NCBI RefSeq assembly: GCF_047511655.1
Contig: NC_133387.1
Coordinates: forward strand, 143,214,853 to 143,278,852
Reading direction: 5' to 3'
DNA length: 64,000 bases
Origin: Castor canadensis
Taxonomy: Eukaryota; Chordata; Mammalia; Rodentia; Castoridae
The position numbers and the translations under genes were made by a program. A model generated the notes under the pieces. The model worked only from the letters and a program-made list of their open reading frames with translations. It had not been told where the DNA came from and did not search any database. Below, piece after piece: positions 46,236 through 58,404 of this stretch (position 1 is its first letter; each line of letters starts with the position of its first letter).

Positions 46236-46469
46236 ACTAGGAAAGATATATCTGTGGGTAAATAAAAATGAATATTGGTTATACAAAATAACAGTTTCAA
46301 AGTTTTCCAGAGGTCAAAACATTTGTGGAATTAAAATATATGTCAATAATACAACAAAGTTCATGGCAGAATTTTTCAAATACTCTTGCATTTTCATGAA
46401 AATTGTAAAAATAATATAAGGGCATACACATTACATTCTTTATGGTAACCACTAGAGCAGAGCAGAAAA

Positions 46470-47255
46470 ACATATCTAACATGCCTTATTCAGCCATAAG
46501 AAAGAATGAAATTATATGATTTGTAGGTAAATGTATGCAATTGGAGGACATCATATTAAGTGAAGTAAGCCAGATTCAGAAAGACAAACGCTTAATGTTT
46601 TTTCTCCTATGTGGAAGATAGATCCAAAAGATAAATGTATATGCAAAAACCAGCATGATCACATACACATCTACAGGCAGACTACGTGGCAATGGTGGAA
46701 CTATACTATGGAACCCGGGGGCAGAGGGACAGGAAAAGAGAATGATAGTCAACAATATTGAAATACTTCTCATCCCCACAGGTACAGGACATAACCGTAT
46801 GTACTGAAAGCTGCTGAATAATGGGGAGCAAGAGGGAAGGGGTAAGGGAGAGCAACAGAGGGAGCTGAGTTGACGAAAGTAAAGTACGTTCACAGATGGG
46901 ATATATTGAGAAACCCCTTTGAACATTGACTTCGGAATTAATGAAAGACAAGACTGTAAAATAGATACAGTGTGTGGGAGGGTACTTGTGGGAAGGGGAG
47001 GGGTGAAAAGAGTAGATGAAGATGAAGCAATAGGGTTGATGGGATTTGTATACATAAAGGAAATAAAATGATGAGACCTCTTGTAATTGCTTTAAGTGGG
47101 GCAGGGAAGGGGTAGTGGGGGTCGCAGGGGTGGGATGGGGTGGGGAGATGGAGGGCATGACCAAACCAATGTACAGTGTAAGGCTATTCAGATTTGTCAC
47201 AACAAATTCCCCCCTAAAATGAATATATGTTAACAAAAATGAAAAAACATAAGCA
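46470..47255 (+). mobile_element. Older L1 subfamily: ORF2 end plus 3'UTR
   Basis: The plus strand encodes a decayed ORF2 C-terminus ('agccataagaaagaatgaaa', 'caattggaggacatcatatt', 'aagtgaagtaagccagattc', then 'tgttttttctcctatgtgga'). A long 3'UTR follows with 'ataaaggaaataaaatgatg' and a G-rich block at about 47095-47145. The 159- and 176-codon minus-strand ORFs at 46576-47236 are antisense to this 3'UTR and are not genes. Confidence 0.75.
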
Positions 47256-47514
47256 ACATGCTAACATCTTTTAATGTAATACGATTACTCTAATAAAGGA
47301 TTTGAAATTCTTTACTATATTAATTTCTAGTCACATCATTTTGTTGCATTTGAAATTATATATTTTAAATGAATTATTTCTAACATATTCTTACTAGTAT
47401 ACAAGCATACAGTTATTTTTATATACTAATTCATATTTAACCCTAGTAGCTAAATAATCATATTAATGACAGAATTTTGTTTTTTGTAAATTTGGTTTTT
47501 GGAGTTTCTATTTT

Positions 47515-48010
47515 GGCAATCATATGAACTGTATATAACAGTTTTTTCTTGTTCTTATATCCTATTTCTTTCTCTTATTTTATTGTGTTTTCTAGAATCT
47601 TTAATACAATGTTGAATAAAAGCAGGATCTCTAGACATTTATCTATCTTATTTCTGTAGTTTAAAGAAATCTTCATCTATAATATTTGCAGTTTTTTGTT
47701 ATTAAACCCTTAATAGCTTAATGAAGTTCCCTCCTACCTTCTAATTTACTAAAAACAATTTTATCATGTGTCTTATAAATAATTTTATAATCTACTAACA
47801 TCATTGTTACTCTTATTTGCTAATGCAGTGAACTGCATTAAATTTTTTTTTCTAACCCAATCTTGAATTACTGGAATAAACTCAATTTAGTAATGATATT
47901 TTTTGTATATTGCTGAATTCCATTTTTCTAGAAATTTCTTGGTGCTACATAAAATTGATGTGAAGCTGTTTATTTTATTCTTTTATTTTCTTCTGAATAT
48001 TTTTCTTTGA
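47515..48010 (-). mobile_element. Old L1 ORF2 fragment, antisense
   Basis: Antisense phrases such as 'atacaatgttgaataaaagc', 'aggatctctagacatttatc', 'cccaatcttgaattactgga' and 'tataatctactaacatcatt' fit an old L1 reverse-transcriptase region. It is strongly diverged. Confidence 0.6.
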
Positions 48011-48445
48011 AATCTTATTTTCTTGTGAAGACAAGTATCCTTTTGTCCAGACAGATTTTTACTAGCTATCACTATTGAATCTGCAGTACCTTCCAATGCA
48101 CAAGCTCTTTATGTGGAATTTTCAGGTTCAGCTCCTCCTTTGCACAGGTCTAAGTCTTCCATTCCAGACACTACTATTATCCTCTAGTTCTAGGGTCTGG
48201 TTAATGGAATTTCCCATCAGGTAATCCTCAGGGCATTATTCACTTAACATCTCATTTGAACTCCCTGTTCAGGATTTCCTTTGTTTTTAGACAGTTCAGT
48301 AATGCACAGATCTATGTGTTGGAGATTATTTATTATGTGCATTTATGCGTTTTCAGAAGAAAGACGTTACTAAAGTTAAATACATTTCTAGCCGATGAAG
48401 CCAGATTGTTCCATTTTTATACCTACCCTGAATAAGTTACTTCAT

Positions 48446-50268
48446 TTCTTTTTTTTCCATTTATTCATATGTGCATACAATGTTTGGGTCATTTCTCCCC
48501 CCTACTCCCTGCCCCCTCCCTGCCCTCCCACCCCCCTCCATCTCCCCCTCTACCCCCTCGTTTCCAGGCAGAAACTGTTCTGCCTTTATCTCTAATTTTG
48601 TTGCAGAGACAGTATAAACAATAATAAGAAGGACAAAGCATTTTTGCTAGTTGAGATAAGGATAGCTATACAGGAAGATTCCTAGCATTGCTTCCATGTA
48701 CATATGTGTTACATTCTAAGTTGATTCTTCTCGAACTGACCTTTTCTTTAGTTCTGGATCCCCCTCTCCTATTGGCCTCTGTCGCTTTAAAGTTTCTGGA
48801 TTAGTTCCTTTGCATTGAGGACATCAAATACTATCATGGTTTTTGGGGTTTCTTACCTATCCTCATACTTCCATTGTGTACTCTTGCCTTATCATGTGAC
48901 CAAAGTCCAATCACCTTGTTGTATTTGTCCTTGACCTAAAGTCCACATATGAGGGAAAACATATGATTATCAGTCTTCTGAGCTTGGCTAACCTCGCTCA
49001 CGATGATGTTCTCCAGTTCCATCCATTTACTTGCGAATGATAAGATTTCATTCTTCTTCATAACTGAGTAGAATTCCATTGTGTATAAAAACCACATTTT
49101 CTTAATCCATTCATCAGTAGTGGGGCATCTTGGCTGTTTCCATAACTTGGCTATTGTGAATAGTGCTGCAATAAACATGGGTGTGCAGGTGCCTCTGGAG
49201 TAACCTATGTCACATTCCTCTGGGTATATCCCCGGGAGTGGTATTGCTGGATCATATGGCAGATCTATGTTTAGATTTTTAAGAAACCTCCAAATTTTTT
49301 TCAGAGTGGTTGTACTAGTTTACATTCCCACCAGCAGTGTATAAGGGTTCCTTTTTCCCCACATCCTTGCCAACACCTGTTGTTAGTGGTGTTGCTAATG
49401 ATGGCTAGTCTAACAGGGGTGAGGTGGAACCTTAGTGTGCTTTTGATTTGCATTTCCTTTATGGCTAGAGATGGTGAGCATTTTTTTGTGTGTTTTTTTG
49501 GCCATTTGAATTTCTTCTTTTGAGAAAGTTCTGTGTAGTTCACTTGCCCATTTTTTTATTCTCTCCCATTAATTTTGGGAGAGTTTAGTTTTTTTGAGTT
49601 CCCTATATATTCTGGTTATCAGTACTTTGTCTGATGTGTAGCTGGAAAATATTTTCTCCCACTCTGTGGGTGGTCTCTTCAGTTTAGAGACCATTTCTTT
49701 TGTTGTGCAGAAGCTTTTTAGTTTTATGAAGTCCCATTTGTCTCTTCTTTCTCTTAGTTGCTGGGCTACTGGGATTCTATTGAGGAAGTCCTTGTCTATA
49801 CCTATTTCTTCCAAAGTGTTTCCTACTCTTTCCTGTACCAACTTTAGAGTTTAGGGTCTGATATTAAGGTCCTTGATCCATTTTGAGTTGATACTAGTAC
49901 AGGGTGTGTTGATGTTGGATGCATATTGGTTGATAATTGTTATTTCTTTTTGGTGTATTTCTCCTTTTATTAGTATGGAATGTCCTTTATCTCATTTGAT
50001 CAATGTAGATTTGAAGTCTACTTTGTCTGAGATAAGTATTGCTACTCCTGCCTGTTTTCAGGGACCGTTGGCTTGGTAAGTCTTCTTCCAGCCTTTCACC
50101 CTAAGCCTATGCTTGTTTCTGTTGATGAGATGGGTCTCCTGTAAGCAACAGATTGTTGGATCTTCTTTTTAATCCAGTTTGTAAAATGGTGTCTTTTGAT
50201 GGGAGGATTAAGTCCATTAACATTCAGTGTTAGTATTGATAGGTATGTGGTGATTCCTGTCATTGTTA
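48446..50268 (-). mobile_element. L1 with a large internal ORF2 deletion, antisense
   Basis: A T-run at 48450-48458 marks the 3' tail. The 3'UTR (48460-48930) and the ORF2 C-terminal region follow, with minus-strand frames '[20 protein letters not shown]' (48936-49178), '[20 protein letters not shown]' (49301-49543) and 'MVQERVGNTLEEIGIDKDFL' (49569-49841). At about 49900-49910 the sequence jumps to the start of ORF2. The endonuclease-region antisense 'gatgagatgggtctcctgta' and 'tgatgggaggattaagtcca' leads to the ORF2 start region near 50262. The RT portion is missing. Confidence 0.88.
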
Positions 50269-52145
50269 CTTCACTTCTATGAGCCTTACTTTCCTTATCT
50301 TTAAAATGGTCATTCCTCTACTTTCTCCCATTTACCCTCTGAAGTCAATAGGAAAAATTAAATAAACATCACAAAGTAAACTTTGAGTAAACGTTACATC
50401 TATAATCAGTGTTACCTACAATAAGAGCTATGTATAGTTGTTCTGAAGGGTTATGCATAATCTTGTCCATGATACCTCATTTATAATTTCTTAGACACTG
50501 CTTTTGCATTTGTTCAGATGTTAGGTGTGAAATCTAGATTGATTTCTACAAGATGCCATGTTTTGCCATGTTCTCTTTCAGTACCATCAGAAAAATGCAA
50601 GTTTCCTAGGTCTCTGACCTGAAAGTTTCTCTTCATGTGTGTTGTTAGCCTGATCCTCTCAAATACAGTCAGCACCTTTTCAGAAGCATTGACATTGAAA
50701 AGAACATCAAAATGCTTTAGATTAGAGGACCCTTGGCTTAGAGTCCATGCTGGAAGTGAATTATCCACCATGGACGGGGGCCATGAAAATTCTTATCCTT
50801 TAACTTGCCCATGAGATACATAGTGAAGTATTATTACTCCCACTTTGTGGATAAAAAAAGTTGAGGTGCTGAAAAGATAAGCGTGTATTTCACACCATTA
50901 AAATGTTAAAGCTTCACATTATTCTGGGCTTGCCATGATGGTTGAGGTAGTGTCTCTAGTTTTAGTCTGGTTGCTTCTTTTTCCCTTGCAAACTCCAGAA
51001 GTATTTCCTGTACTGTGGATCTGTAACTATAAGGAATTTGATAAACATAGATGGCTCGAGAGGGGAAGGATTTGGACAATAGATGAGACATATGCAAATC
51101 TCTAAGTGCACAAATGATGATTGATAGAAGTTGTTCAAATATGTGAATTAGCTATAAATCATTTGTGATTTAATTTAGGTTGGAGAATCTAACCTTAGAG
51201 GTTCTAAGTAATGAGGCATTTAACTTGACTGCTATTTTTTCAAACCACCACAAAACATGAGTATATGTAAAAAAAATGAATCAGATGATGAGAGCTATTT
51301 TATGGGTGGTATTTCTAATTTCATTATTGCCATTGCAAACCCAAGCAAAATGAATCTGGTCATTTCAGCAAAATCCCTAGTGAGCACGTGATCATTCAGA
51401 TGTAAAGTGTACATCTGGGTAGGTTTGTTCTTAGCTGTTCAAATAGAGGAGGCTAAGATGTGTAAGTTATCTTTGCTAGATCAAGGAGGGCTCTTCCTAG
51501 TTAAGATTCCTGACTAGATATTCCCATAAGTGAAGCTGGGAAATTTGCCTTTAGGATCCAAAGTATTCCTTTAACTTCTTCCCTTAGAGAGTTGTCAGCT
51601 CTCTATTGCTCCTTCAAGGGTCAGCTTAAACTTCTTTTATTACCTATATTAACCCCATACACACACACATAAACACACTCCCTTTCTCCCTGGTTTTACT
51701 CTGTATTCTTGTGCAATCCTGGTCCTAATGACTACTCCATGGAACCTTCCAGTAAATCTCAGGAAACAGGTTGTTCAAATGGAGTTCCAGCTCAATAACA
51801 CTGCTTTGGTCAGATCTACACAAGCTTCAACCTCCCTCCACCTGTTAGGTCAGGTGAGTGGGATAGCAGAATTCTTTTCTTCTCTCTGGATTAGTATTTA
51901 ACCTTCCCTCATGCATACTTACTTCCCTCAGAATAGCCTTCTCCTCTCAGGTCTGGTAAGTCCAGTGTTTCTTCACTGTTTGAACCATCAAGGACACTAT
52001 TATTTTCCTCTTCATGCATGTGATATTTTGAAATATTTGTGTTTACAAAACTTTATTATTAGTCCATGTTTCAGATGCCAATCTGACTTTATCAATATGA
52101 GACAATCAGGCTTACCATACTAACTTTATATTATGATTCCAGCCA
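50269..52145. other. Unique-looking non-coding DNA
   Basis: A short MIR-like phrase ('atgagccttactttccttat') occurs at 50278-50310. I recognise no other repeat or gene; ORFs of 63-85 codons here have no recognisable content. Confidence 0.4.
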
Positions 52146-52149
52146 AAAG

Positions 52150-52181
52150 CAAACAAACAAACAAACAAACAAACAAACAAA
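52150..52181. repeat. (CAAA)n microsatellite
   Basis: About eight CAAA units followed by a short A-run. Confidence 0.95.
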
Positions 52182-52498
52182 AAAACCCCAAAAACTTGAA
52201 CTGTAGTCAGCTTTTTCAGACTTACCAATATATTCCATTCAGCTTTTTATATTAGAGTGTTGCTTCATAATTTCTAAGTACTGATTATTGTTTCTCTTCT
52301 TAGAGGAGATTCATCTGAACACAGGGGAAAGCTCCAAGCCAGAGAGGTAAAACTCAAAAGGGAAAATTTGATAGTTGTTTATGCAAAGATCTGTAGGGAC
52401 TCTTGGCATTTCCTAGGACTCTGAAATAATTCCCATTAAGTTAGGTATTCAATTAGTCTATTTTTACTCCTTACAGAGTGAATTCTTCTGAGGATGCT

Positions 52499-52502
<4 letters not shown>

Positions 52503-52538
<36 letters not shown>
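52503..52538. repeat. (GA)n microsatellite
   Basis: About 18 GA units followed by a purine-rich stretch to about 52600. ORFs with Arg/Glu or Ser/Leu runs come from it. Confidence 0.95.
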
Positions 52539-52541
<3 letters not shown>

Positions 52542-52604
52542 ACAAGACATGGAGGGGAGGGAAGGAGGGAGAAAGAGAGAAAAGAAAAAGAGAGGAGACT
52601 TTTT

Positions 52605-53815
52605 AGGACCCAAGCAATGACCAAGTTCTATTTAATAGACACAGGGAACAGACAGGCTTCTTTCATAAATGTAAATAATGTTTCTGTTGTTTCAAGAGGG
52701 TAAAAAGTGAGAATTGAATCTTCAGGATATTTGTTGGTTGGCTGGTACTTGTACCCCTCCAGTTCAACCACCACACAAACTACCCTACTTCACCCCACAT
52801 ATATGCAAACATATTCCCTTCAATTCTCCTATAGTTTTTTTTTTCCAAATGGAACCTTTATTTGCTCTGCTGTATGTCCCAGAGTCAGGCACTCTGACTC
52901 CCCTGCAGACATTAAGGATAAGGAAGTGATTATTCTCTTGAAAAAGCACATTCTAGACACTTTACATTCCAAACTCTTTCCCCTAGCAAATCTTGCCTTT
53001 GGTGGCTCTAGATGGGGAGGCCATTTAAAAAACATTGTGTGTGTGTGTGTTTATGCATGAAATTGAAGCTTAGAAAACATTTATACATTTAGAATCCTTT
53101 CATATCTTCGCCTTCTGTTACAACAAAAAAGGATTATGATACTTGATCTTTGCATGATATTACTTTTGAATAAAAGGGTTTATCAACACTCCCAATTATA
53201 ACACCTTGGCTTTTCATAGCTTGCAAAGAACACATTCTCTTGTAAAACAAGTTTTTTTTTCTAAAACCTCATTGATTTTTAGATGGACTTGTGGTTAGGG
53301 TACACACATTGATTTCTATTCAGGAATACCTCAGAGTTCTCTTTAGATGTGTCAGTGTGCTTGCCTTACTAATAGAGCTATGGTGAGATAATTTTAATCT
53401 AAACAGGATATTTTTACTTTGTTACCAAGCATGTCTTAGATTATGTTCTTCTGAGTCATCTTTAATCTCAAGTGATTTATAGACTGGATATCTTATTTTG
53501 TCCATCGTTTTTCTTATCAGAAATTATATTCAAGGAAAAGTACATTTTTTCCTTCCTTCTCTGTCTATGGACCTTTTATTTTCTGTGTAACATCTTTGGA
53601 GATTCCTGGTTGGGGTTTGACTTTCATTCCCCAAAGCACTCCATTTTAAGATAACCATTCATTTATCCTCTAAGAAAAACATGGACTAGTCATATATGTA
53701 GCTAAAATATTCATTTGTCTCAAGAAGAACAAGATGTAAGAAGAGACAAAAACATAAGATGGACAGAGACACAATCTCACAAATTTTGTTTGTAACAGTG
53801 CAATGTAAGAGGATA
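52605..53815. other. Non-coding DNA with a short (GT)n
   Basis: No gene recognised. A (GT)n of about eight units lies at 53036-53051. Three overlapping ORFs of 68-117 codons at 52707-53060 on both strands show no domain. Confidence 0.4.
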
Positions 53816-53819
53816 ATTT

Positions 53820-53940
53820 ATCTTTACTCAAGGGTTGTTGTGAGGGTTACATTAATTAATTAATACACTTAATGCAATTATAAGAGTGGCAGACCCTGTG
53901 AGTGCTCAGTAATTTAGCTAGTATTATTATCTGAAAGAAT
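53820..53940 (+). mobile_element. MIR SINE fragment
   Basis: The sequence 'agggttgttgtgagggttac', 'attaattaattaatacactt', 'gtgagtgctcagtaatttag' and 'ctagtattattatctg' fits the 3' half of MIR. Confidence 0.7.
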
Positions 53941-54419
53941 AAAACATAAGATTTAAAACAGCATTTACAACCACTGTTTTGAGTTGGAGGAAACTGGTCA
54001 AGGATTATAAATACCTGATTTGAAGTTTATTTTAAATGTTCCATTTCTTTGCTTTTTAACCTTCATCATTTGAAATAGAAGTCAATATATTTCTCCTGCT
54101 CAGTTGCTGTCCACATGGGAAACGGAGCAGCCTCCCCTCCCAACTGTCCACCCCATTAAGGAGATGGTGGCCTCTAAGGCATACACAAAACAAATAATGA
54201 TAATAAAAAAATCCTTTCTTGAGGCCATCCTTTTATAAGCCCACGTTTGTGTGGACTGGTCCATAGTTCATCAGTCAGAGGGTTCTGGGTTTGGGGCATA
54301 TAAGCAGGCCTCTCTCCAACAGTATGAATCTCTGCTAATTGGGATGAGAAGTTAATCTCTCTCAAACTAAACCCAGCTGAGTCTCTGAGAGCAATGATGT
54401 ATTTAAAAGATCTCTGGCA

Positions 54420-54725
54420 GTCCAGGGCATGTGGCACTAACCGGATTTAGCTCATTAGCAAATCTGCAAGGCCCTGCTGACACGGCACCCAGAATAAAAT
54501 ACATGAGGCCAGCCTATACCCTGTGGGCACCTATAGCACGACTACATAATAAAAAGGCATTTATTAATAATCTCATTGGTCCCACAATACAAAGGAAGGC
54601 TATAAGAAGTCAAATGCTGTCATTTGTCGTGACTAGAGAGGCATAATTAAAATAAGTGCCATGTGGTTAACCTTTGGAAAGTTAATCTGGTATAAAAAAG
54701 GCACAAAAACAAGGAAGACAGGCTC
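54420..54725. other. Candidate conserved non-coding element
   Basis: This repeat-free block has dense homeodomain-like ATTA/TAAT motifs ('tttattaataatctcattgg' at about 54559), a CCAAT box in reverse (attgg), SOX-like 'acaaag' and a 'cataattaaaataag' core. It has the texture of a deeply conserved enhancer, but I could not align it. The 71-codon ORF at 54431-54646 has no recognised domain. Confidence 0.3.
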
Positions 54726-54954
54726 TTAAAGTGAATTCAACACAATAGAAGCTGCTATAGGAACTTGGATCAAGTTCCACGGGCTTCCATTTCCATGTGA
54801 AATGTCCACATCATTGACAGCACAGAGCAAAGAGCAAAGTTAGGAAGAAGTGCCTGTTATTAAAGACAATGGCAGGCCATAGAAAGGCAGTTTACATGGT
54901 GGCAAATAAGATAATGTAGAGAGAATTTTGGTGTCATCCAACTGGATTTGAGTT

Positions 54955-55385
54955 CTGGCTATTTTGTTTATTGCCTTTATGTCTCTGAACAATTTTCCTA
55001 ACTTTTTAGTAACTCAGTTTCTGCATCCATAGGGTTACTAATACAACGCATGTGATTCTTTCTTTTTTCTTTGGTGGTGGTATTGGGGTTTAAACTTAGA
55101 GTTCCACGGGAGCTAGCCTGGAGCAGCGATCCTTCCAATCTCAGCCTCCCATGTAGTTGGGATGATACGCATCTACTACTGTGCCCAGACATTGGTTGAG
55201 ATGAGGTCTCACAAACAATTTGCTTGGGCTGGCCTGGAACACTGATCCTCTTGATCTCAGCCTCACAAGGATTACAAGTGTGAACCACCAGTGGGTGTCC
55301 AGCTCATGTAACTCTTGTGGTGATTAAATAAGGTGATATGTACAGCTCTCAGCACAGTTAGACATGATGTAAGTGCTCAGTCTTA
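54955..55385 (-). mobile_element. MIR-like element interrupted by a SINE
   Basis: The left part 'cctttatgtctctgaacaat', 'aactcagtttctgcatccat' and the right part 'tggtgattaaataaggtgat', 'acatgatgtaagtgctcag' read as the two halves of one MIR-type element. The composite SINE at 55058-55304 lies between them. Confidence 0.65.
55049..55316 (-). mobile_element. Composite SINE, antisense, with 12-bp TSD
   Basis: The tRNA-derived part ('tggtattggggtttaaactt') is diverged and joined to a 7SL-like antisense part ('cagcctcccatgtagttggg', 'atgaggtctcacaaacaatt', 'ggctggcctggaacactgat'). Flanking repeats 'catgtgattctt' (55049-55060) and 'catgtaactctt' (55305-55316) match at 10 of 12 positions. Confidence 0.85.
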
Positions 55386-56080
55386 CTGATGATAAACGTA
55401 TTTGCTAAGACCTCGAGAGGCAGCAATAATACGCTCACTGTAGAAATCATGTAGCACACACCCTCAGCATGTGATCTTTAATGCTTCAGTGCTGGTCAAG
55501 GGTGTTTTCCAAAGGCTTTGCTGGTAGTGATTTCATCCTGTGATTTAATGTCAAAGTGACGCATCAATAATCCTAAAGGAATGCTACAGGCTATGACAGA
55601 ACATGTTTCATGAAGCTTAGAGATGAGTATTCATACATTCTCCATCAGGTCTAGTCCCAGAATGCTTAACTCAGAAATGTGCAGGAGCCAGGTAACTACT
55701 CAGCCAGGAAGTGAGGGCTTCTGACACCGGGAGAACACATACCCCTCACTGGAGGAGACTGCCATGCAGAGGAAGACACTTTTTTGCCACATGGAATTGT
55801 AAGCCCAATGTTGCCAGATATTATGATTCTTACAAGAGATGCCAGGAATACTAAGTTGCATGAGAGATATTCCGTTTTTTAAGATCATTTTCCTGGTCAG
55901 TCCAACCCTTCATCTAGGGCTAGGATAATAGCTACTACTAATACAGCAGCTACAGCCCAACAGACTACCAGGATATGGGCCCAGTAGAATTAGCAGAAGA
56001 ATTTGACTTGTGTCATCAGATTTTTTGGTGTTATCTTTTACAATAATGTTCCTGTAGTTTCTGTAAAATGTGGACTCTCC
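55386..56080. other. Non-coding DNA, no gene recognised
   Basis: No recognised repeat. The short minus-strand ORFs at 55700-56095 have no recognised content. Confidence 0.4.
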
Positions 56081-56084
56081 CAAG

Positions 56085-56215
56085 GTGAGCAACAACCTCG
56101 TAACTCAGAGGCTCTGGGTTCAAATCCCATTCCCACCACAAATCTGAAGTGACTTGGAGCAAGTTCAATTAACTTATCTGAGCCTTGGTTTCACCTGCTG
56201 TAAATTACTTCCCAC
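56085..56215 (-). mobile_element. MIR SINE fragment
   Basis: The phrase 'ggctctgggttcaaatccca', then 'tgacttggagcaagttcaat' and 'ttatctgagccttggtttca' is the MIR course on the complementary strand. The tRNA-like B box belongs to the MIR and is not a tRNA gene. Confidence 0.75.
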
Positions 56216-56329
56216 TGGAGCCCTGTCATGTGCATTTAAGAAAAATGTGAAACTTGCGTAGCTTTGCTCTGCTCTGCCATACATCTTTATTTTATGTTCT
56301 TTTTCCTCCCAACTCTTCTTCTAGGAAGC

Positions 56330-56800
56330 AGCTAGAATTTCTCTTTTAATCAGGAAGCCATTTTTTATCATCAATGAAAGTGTAAAAAAAAATTCTACCA
56401 GGGAGTATTGGATATTTATGGCAGGTTCATCTGATTGGAACTTAACTCTATTTCATTAATATAGAGAACTGTCACCCTTTTAACTAATGAAATGCATCCA
56501 TAATAGAGCTATATTTTTAAAGGTATATCATCAGCCAAAATAGCCATATGCAGAATGCCTTGCTGAGGGAACGTGAGTCCTTCCACAGCAGTCCTTTTCT
56601 CCCTTGTATGCATCCTTGACCCAAGTGAAAACTCCTGTTTACTCTCCAGTAATGCAATGTTTCAATGTGGAGAAAAAGTTTCTACAGCTTCTCCATCTGA
56701 GGGAAATTTTCCTGTATTAGCCTTTCACTTTGGTATATCTTGAGGGTGTCATAAAACCTTTAATTAAAGCATTTAATGTCACAGCTGACAATCTTGAATC
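56330..56800. other. Candidate conserved non-coding sequence
   Basis: Repeat-free DNA with ATTA-type motifs ('ctatttcattaatatagaga' at about 56448, 'ccttttaactaatgaaatgc', 'acctttaattaaagcattta' at 56756). A regulatory role is inferred from texture alone. Confidence 0.25.
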
Positions 56801-57695
56801 CTCCTAGAAGGAGAACAGAGAATTTGCAAAAACATGAAGGCAGTTAAATTTGAGGCTGTTCAGTGCCTACTGGCAGTTTTCAACATGGTTGCACTATGTT
56901 GCCAAGACTGTGATCCCTACATACATGGAACTAAGTCTGATTAAGATGGTTCATCCCTTCTCCTCTTGGCAGCATCTTCAAGGAAGACACCAGATACAAC
57001 CAGTAAAGGGTTCAAATAAACCACTGAGCAGATCATGTACCTGGGACTGCTCTCTTAGTTTTACAATACTGGACGAGCTTGTTTAGCAAAGTAGCACCAA
57101 ACCTTGAGCACAGAACAGAACACTCTGGGGAGAAGATGGATTCTTTGTCTTCCCTTCTCTCCCTTCTTTTGCTTCCTCTTTCCCTTTGCCTTCCACCCTA
57201 GCTTCTTTACCTTCTTTTTTGACTCATTACTCATTGATTTAGGTTCTAGGTTCTGGGAATATAAAATGAATACTTACAGGAAGCCCCAGTTTAGTGATGT
57301 AAGGTCTTTCTGATATAAATAAGACCCATAGTGGAATTCTCTGCACTACAATGGAATACTTTGCTGGCTTGAGAATGAAGGGGTCACTTCTACTTACCAG
57401 GCTGAGGTAAGGAGGCAACTTTGAAGTGGCTTGTGGAGAAGCAATTATGAGCTCCCCAGGTGGATGCAGAGGGAGAGGACACTGGAGGCAGAAGAGACAG
57501 CAGTCCACGAGCATGATGGCATGGCAACCTGGAAGCGGTACAGTGCTCCAGCCACTTTAACTAGGTGGTACAGGGGAACCTGGGTATGGGTTAGAGCAAG
57601 TCAGAGCTGGATGGGTAAAGCACAGAGGATGCTGGGGCCAGAGCAAGGAAAAACATCCAAACAGATTGAACAAATAGGTCTGAAGCCCTGATTGT
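56801..57695. other. Unique-looking non-coding DNA
   Basis: No repeat family recognised. ORFs of 64-91 codons on both strands (56850-57086, 57239-57514, 57431-57691) overlap and have no recognised domain. Confidence 0.35.
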
Positions 57696-57699
57696 GGGC

Positions 57700-57990
57700 C
57701 AGTCCACAGTCTTATGAAACTCATATTATTTGGTGAAATAACTGACAACAAAAAGTAAACAAATTATCTGTCCAATAAGTGCTGTTAAGAGAGTAAATTA
57801 GGGTAATAAAATGGAGAAGGATACAGTGTCAGAGCATTCTCCTTCAGACAAGATAGGCAGGGAAAGCCTTTATAAAGAGGGGATATATAGGAGAATATAT
57901 ACTTTTCAGATTAGTACATTTGAGGTAAGACCTAGATTTCTGTGATTTATGTAACACTCCAGGATTCTAATGTAAACCTGGGTTGCAAGA
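57700..57990 (+). repeat. Ancient repeat of the 'caggcaccatgctagg' family, 3' part
   Basis: It carries 'ggtgaaataactgacaacaa', 'ccaataagtgctgttaagag', 'gataggcagggaaagccttt' and 'ttgaggtaagacctagattt', the later part of the family seen at 1885-2180 and 19395-19690. Confidence 0.45.
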
Positions 57991-58404
57991 GCCCTCTCTG
58001 AGTAGTGGGGTCACTGGAGATTTCATGTGGGAAAGGGTGGCCTAGCTAAATGTACATCCTAGAAAATTTGCTCATAATGAGTAGCACAGGCACCTGCATG
58101 GGGTGCAGTTTGGAGAATGTAGACTGGAGCAGGGCGGCTAGTGGGAGACCAGTAGGGAGTGGTGGAATATGGCAGGTGGGAATTTTGTCTATGTGCTTCT
58201 AACTGCAGAGATAGGAAGCACATTGGCTGAATTGACATCAAAGGAACTCAACAATTAAGATCCAAAGACTTTGAGGTAAAGATCACAACCAGCTGTGGCC
58301 ACTTAGCCTAAAGCCAGCCAGTTATCACTTTGGATAACTTTCACAGAAAAGCCTTTGGCAGGTCTTTGAATCATTTGCATAGAGTTAAAATGCTCTAATC
58401 CAGA
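57991..58404. other. Non-coding DNA, no feature recognised
   Basis: No repeat or gene recognised over about 400 bp. Confidence 0.35.

Noticed and set aside
46576..47236. Minus-strand ORFs of 159 and 176 codons
   Set aside because: They lie antisense to the 3'UTR of an old L1, overlap each other in different frames and have Pro/Ser/Tyr-rich content that follows the G/A-rich sense strand.
52494..52703. Arg/Glu-rich ORF
   Set aside because: It is produced by the (GA)n microsatellite and the adjoining purine run.
56085..56215. tRNA gene, because of a B-box-like 'gggttcaaatccc'
   Set aside because: No A box at proper spacing and no cloverleaf; the surroundings are a MIR element, which derives from a tRNA.
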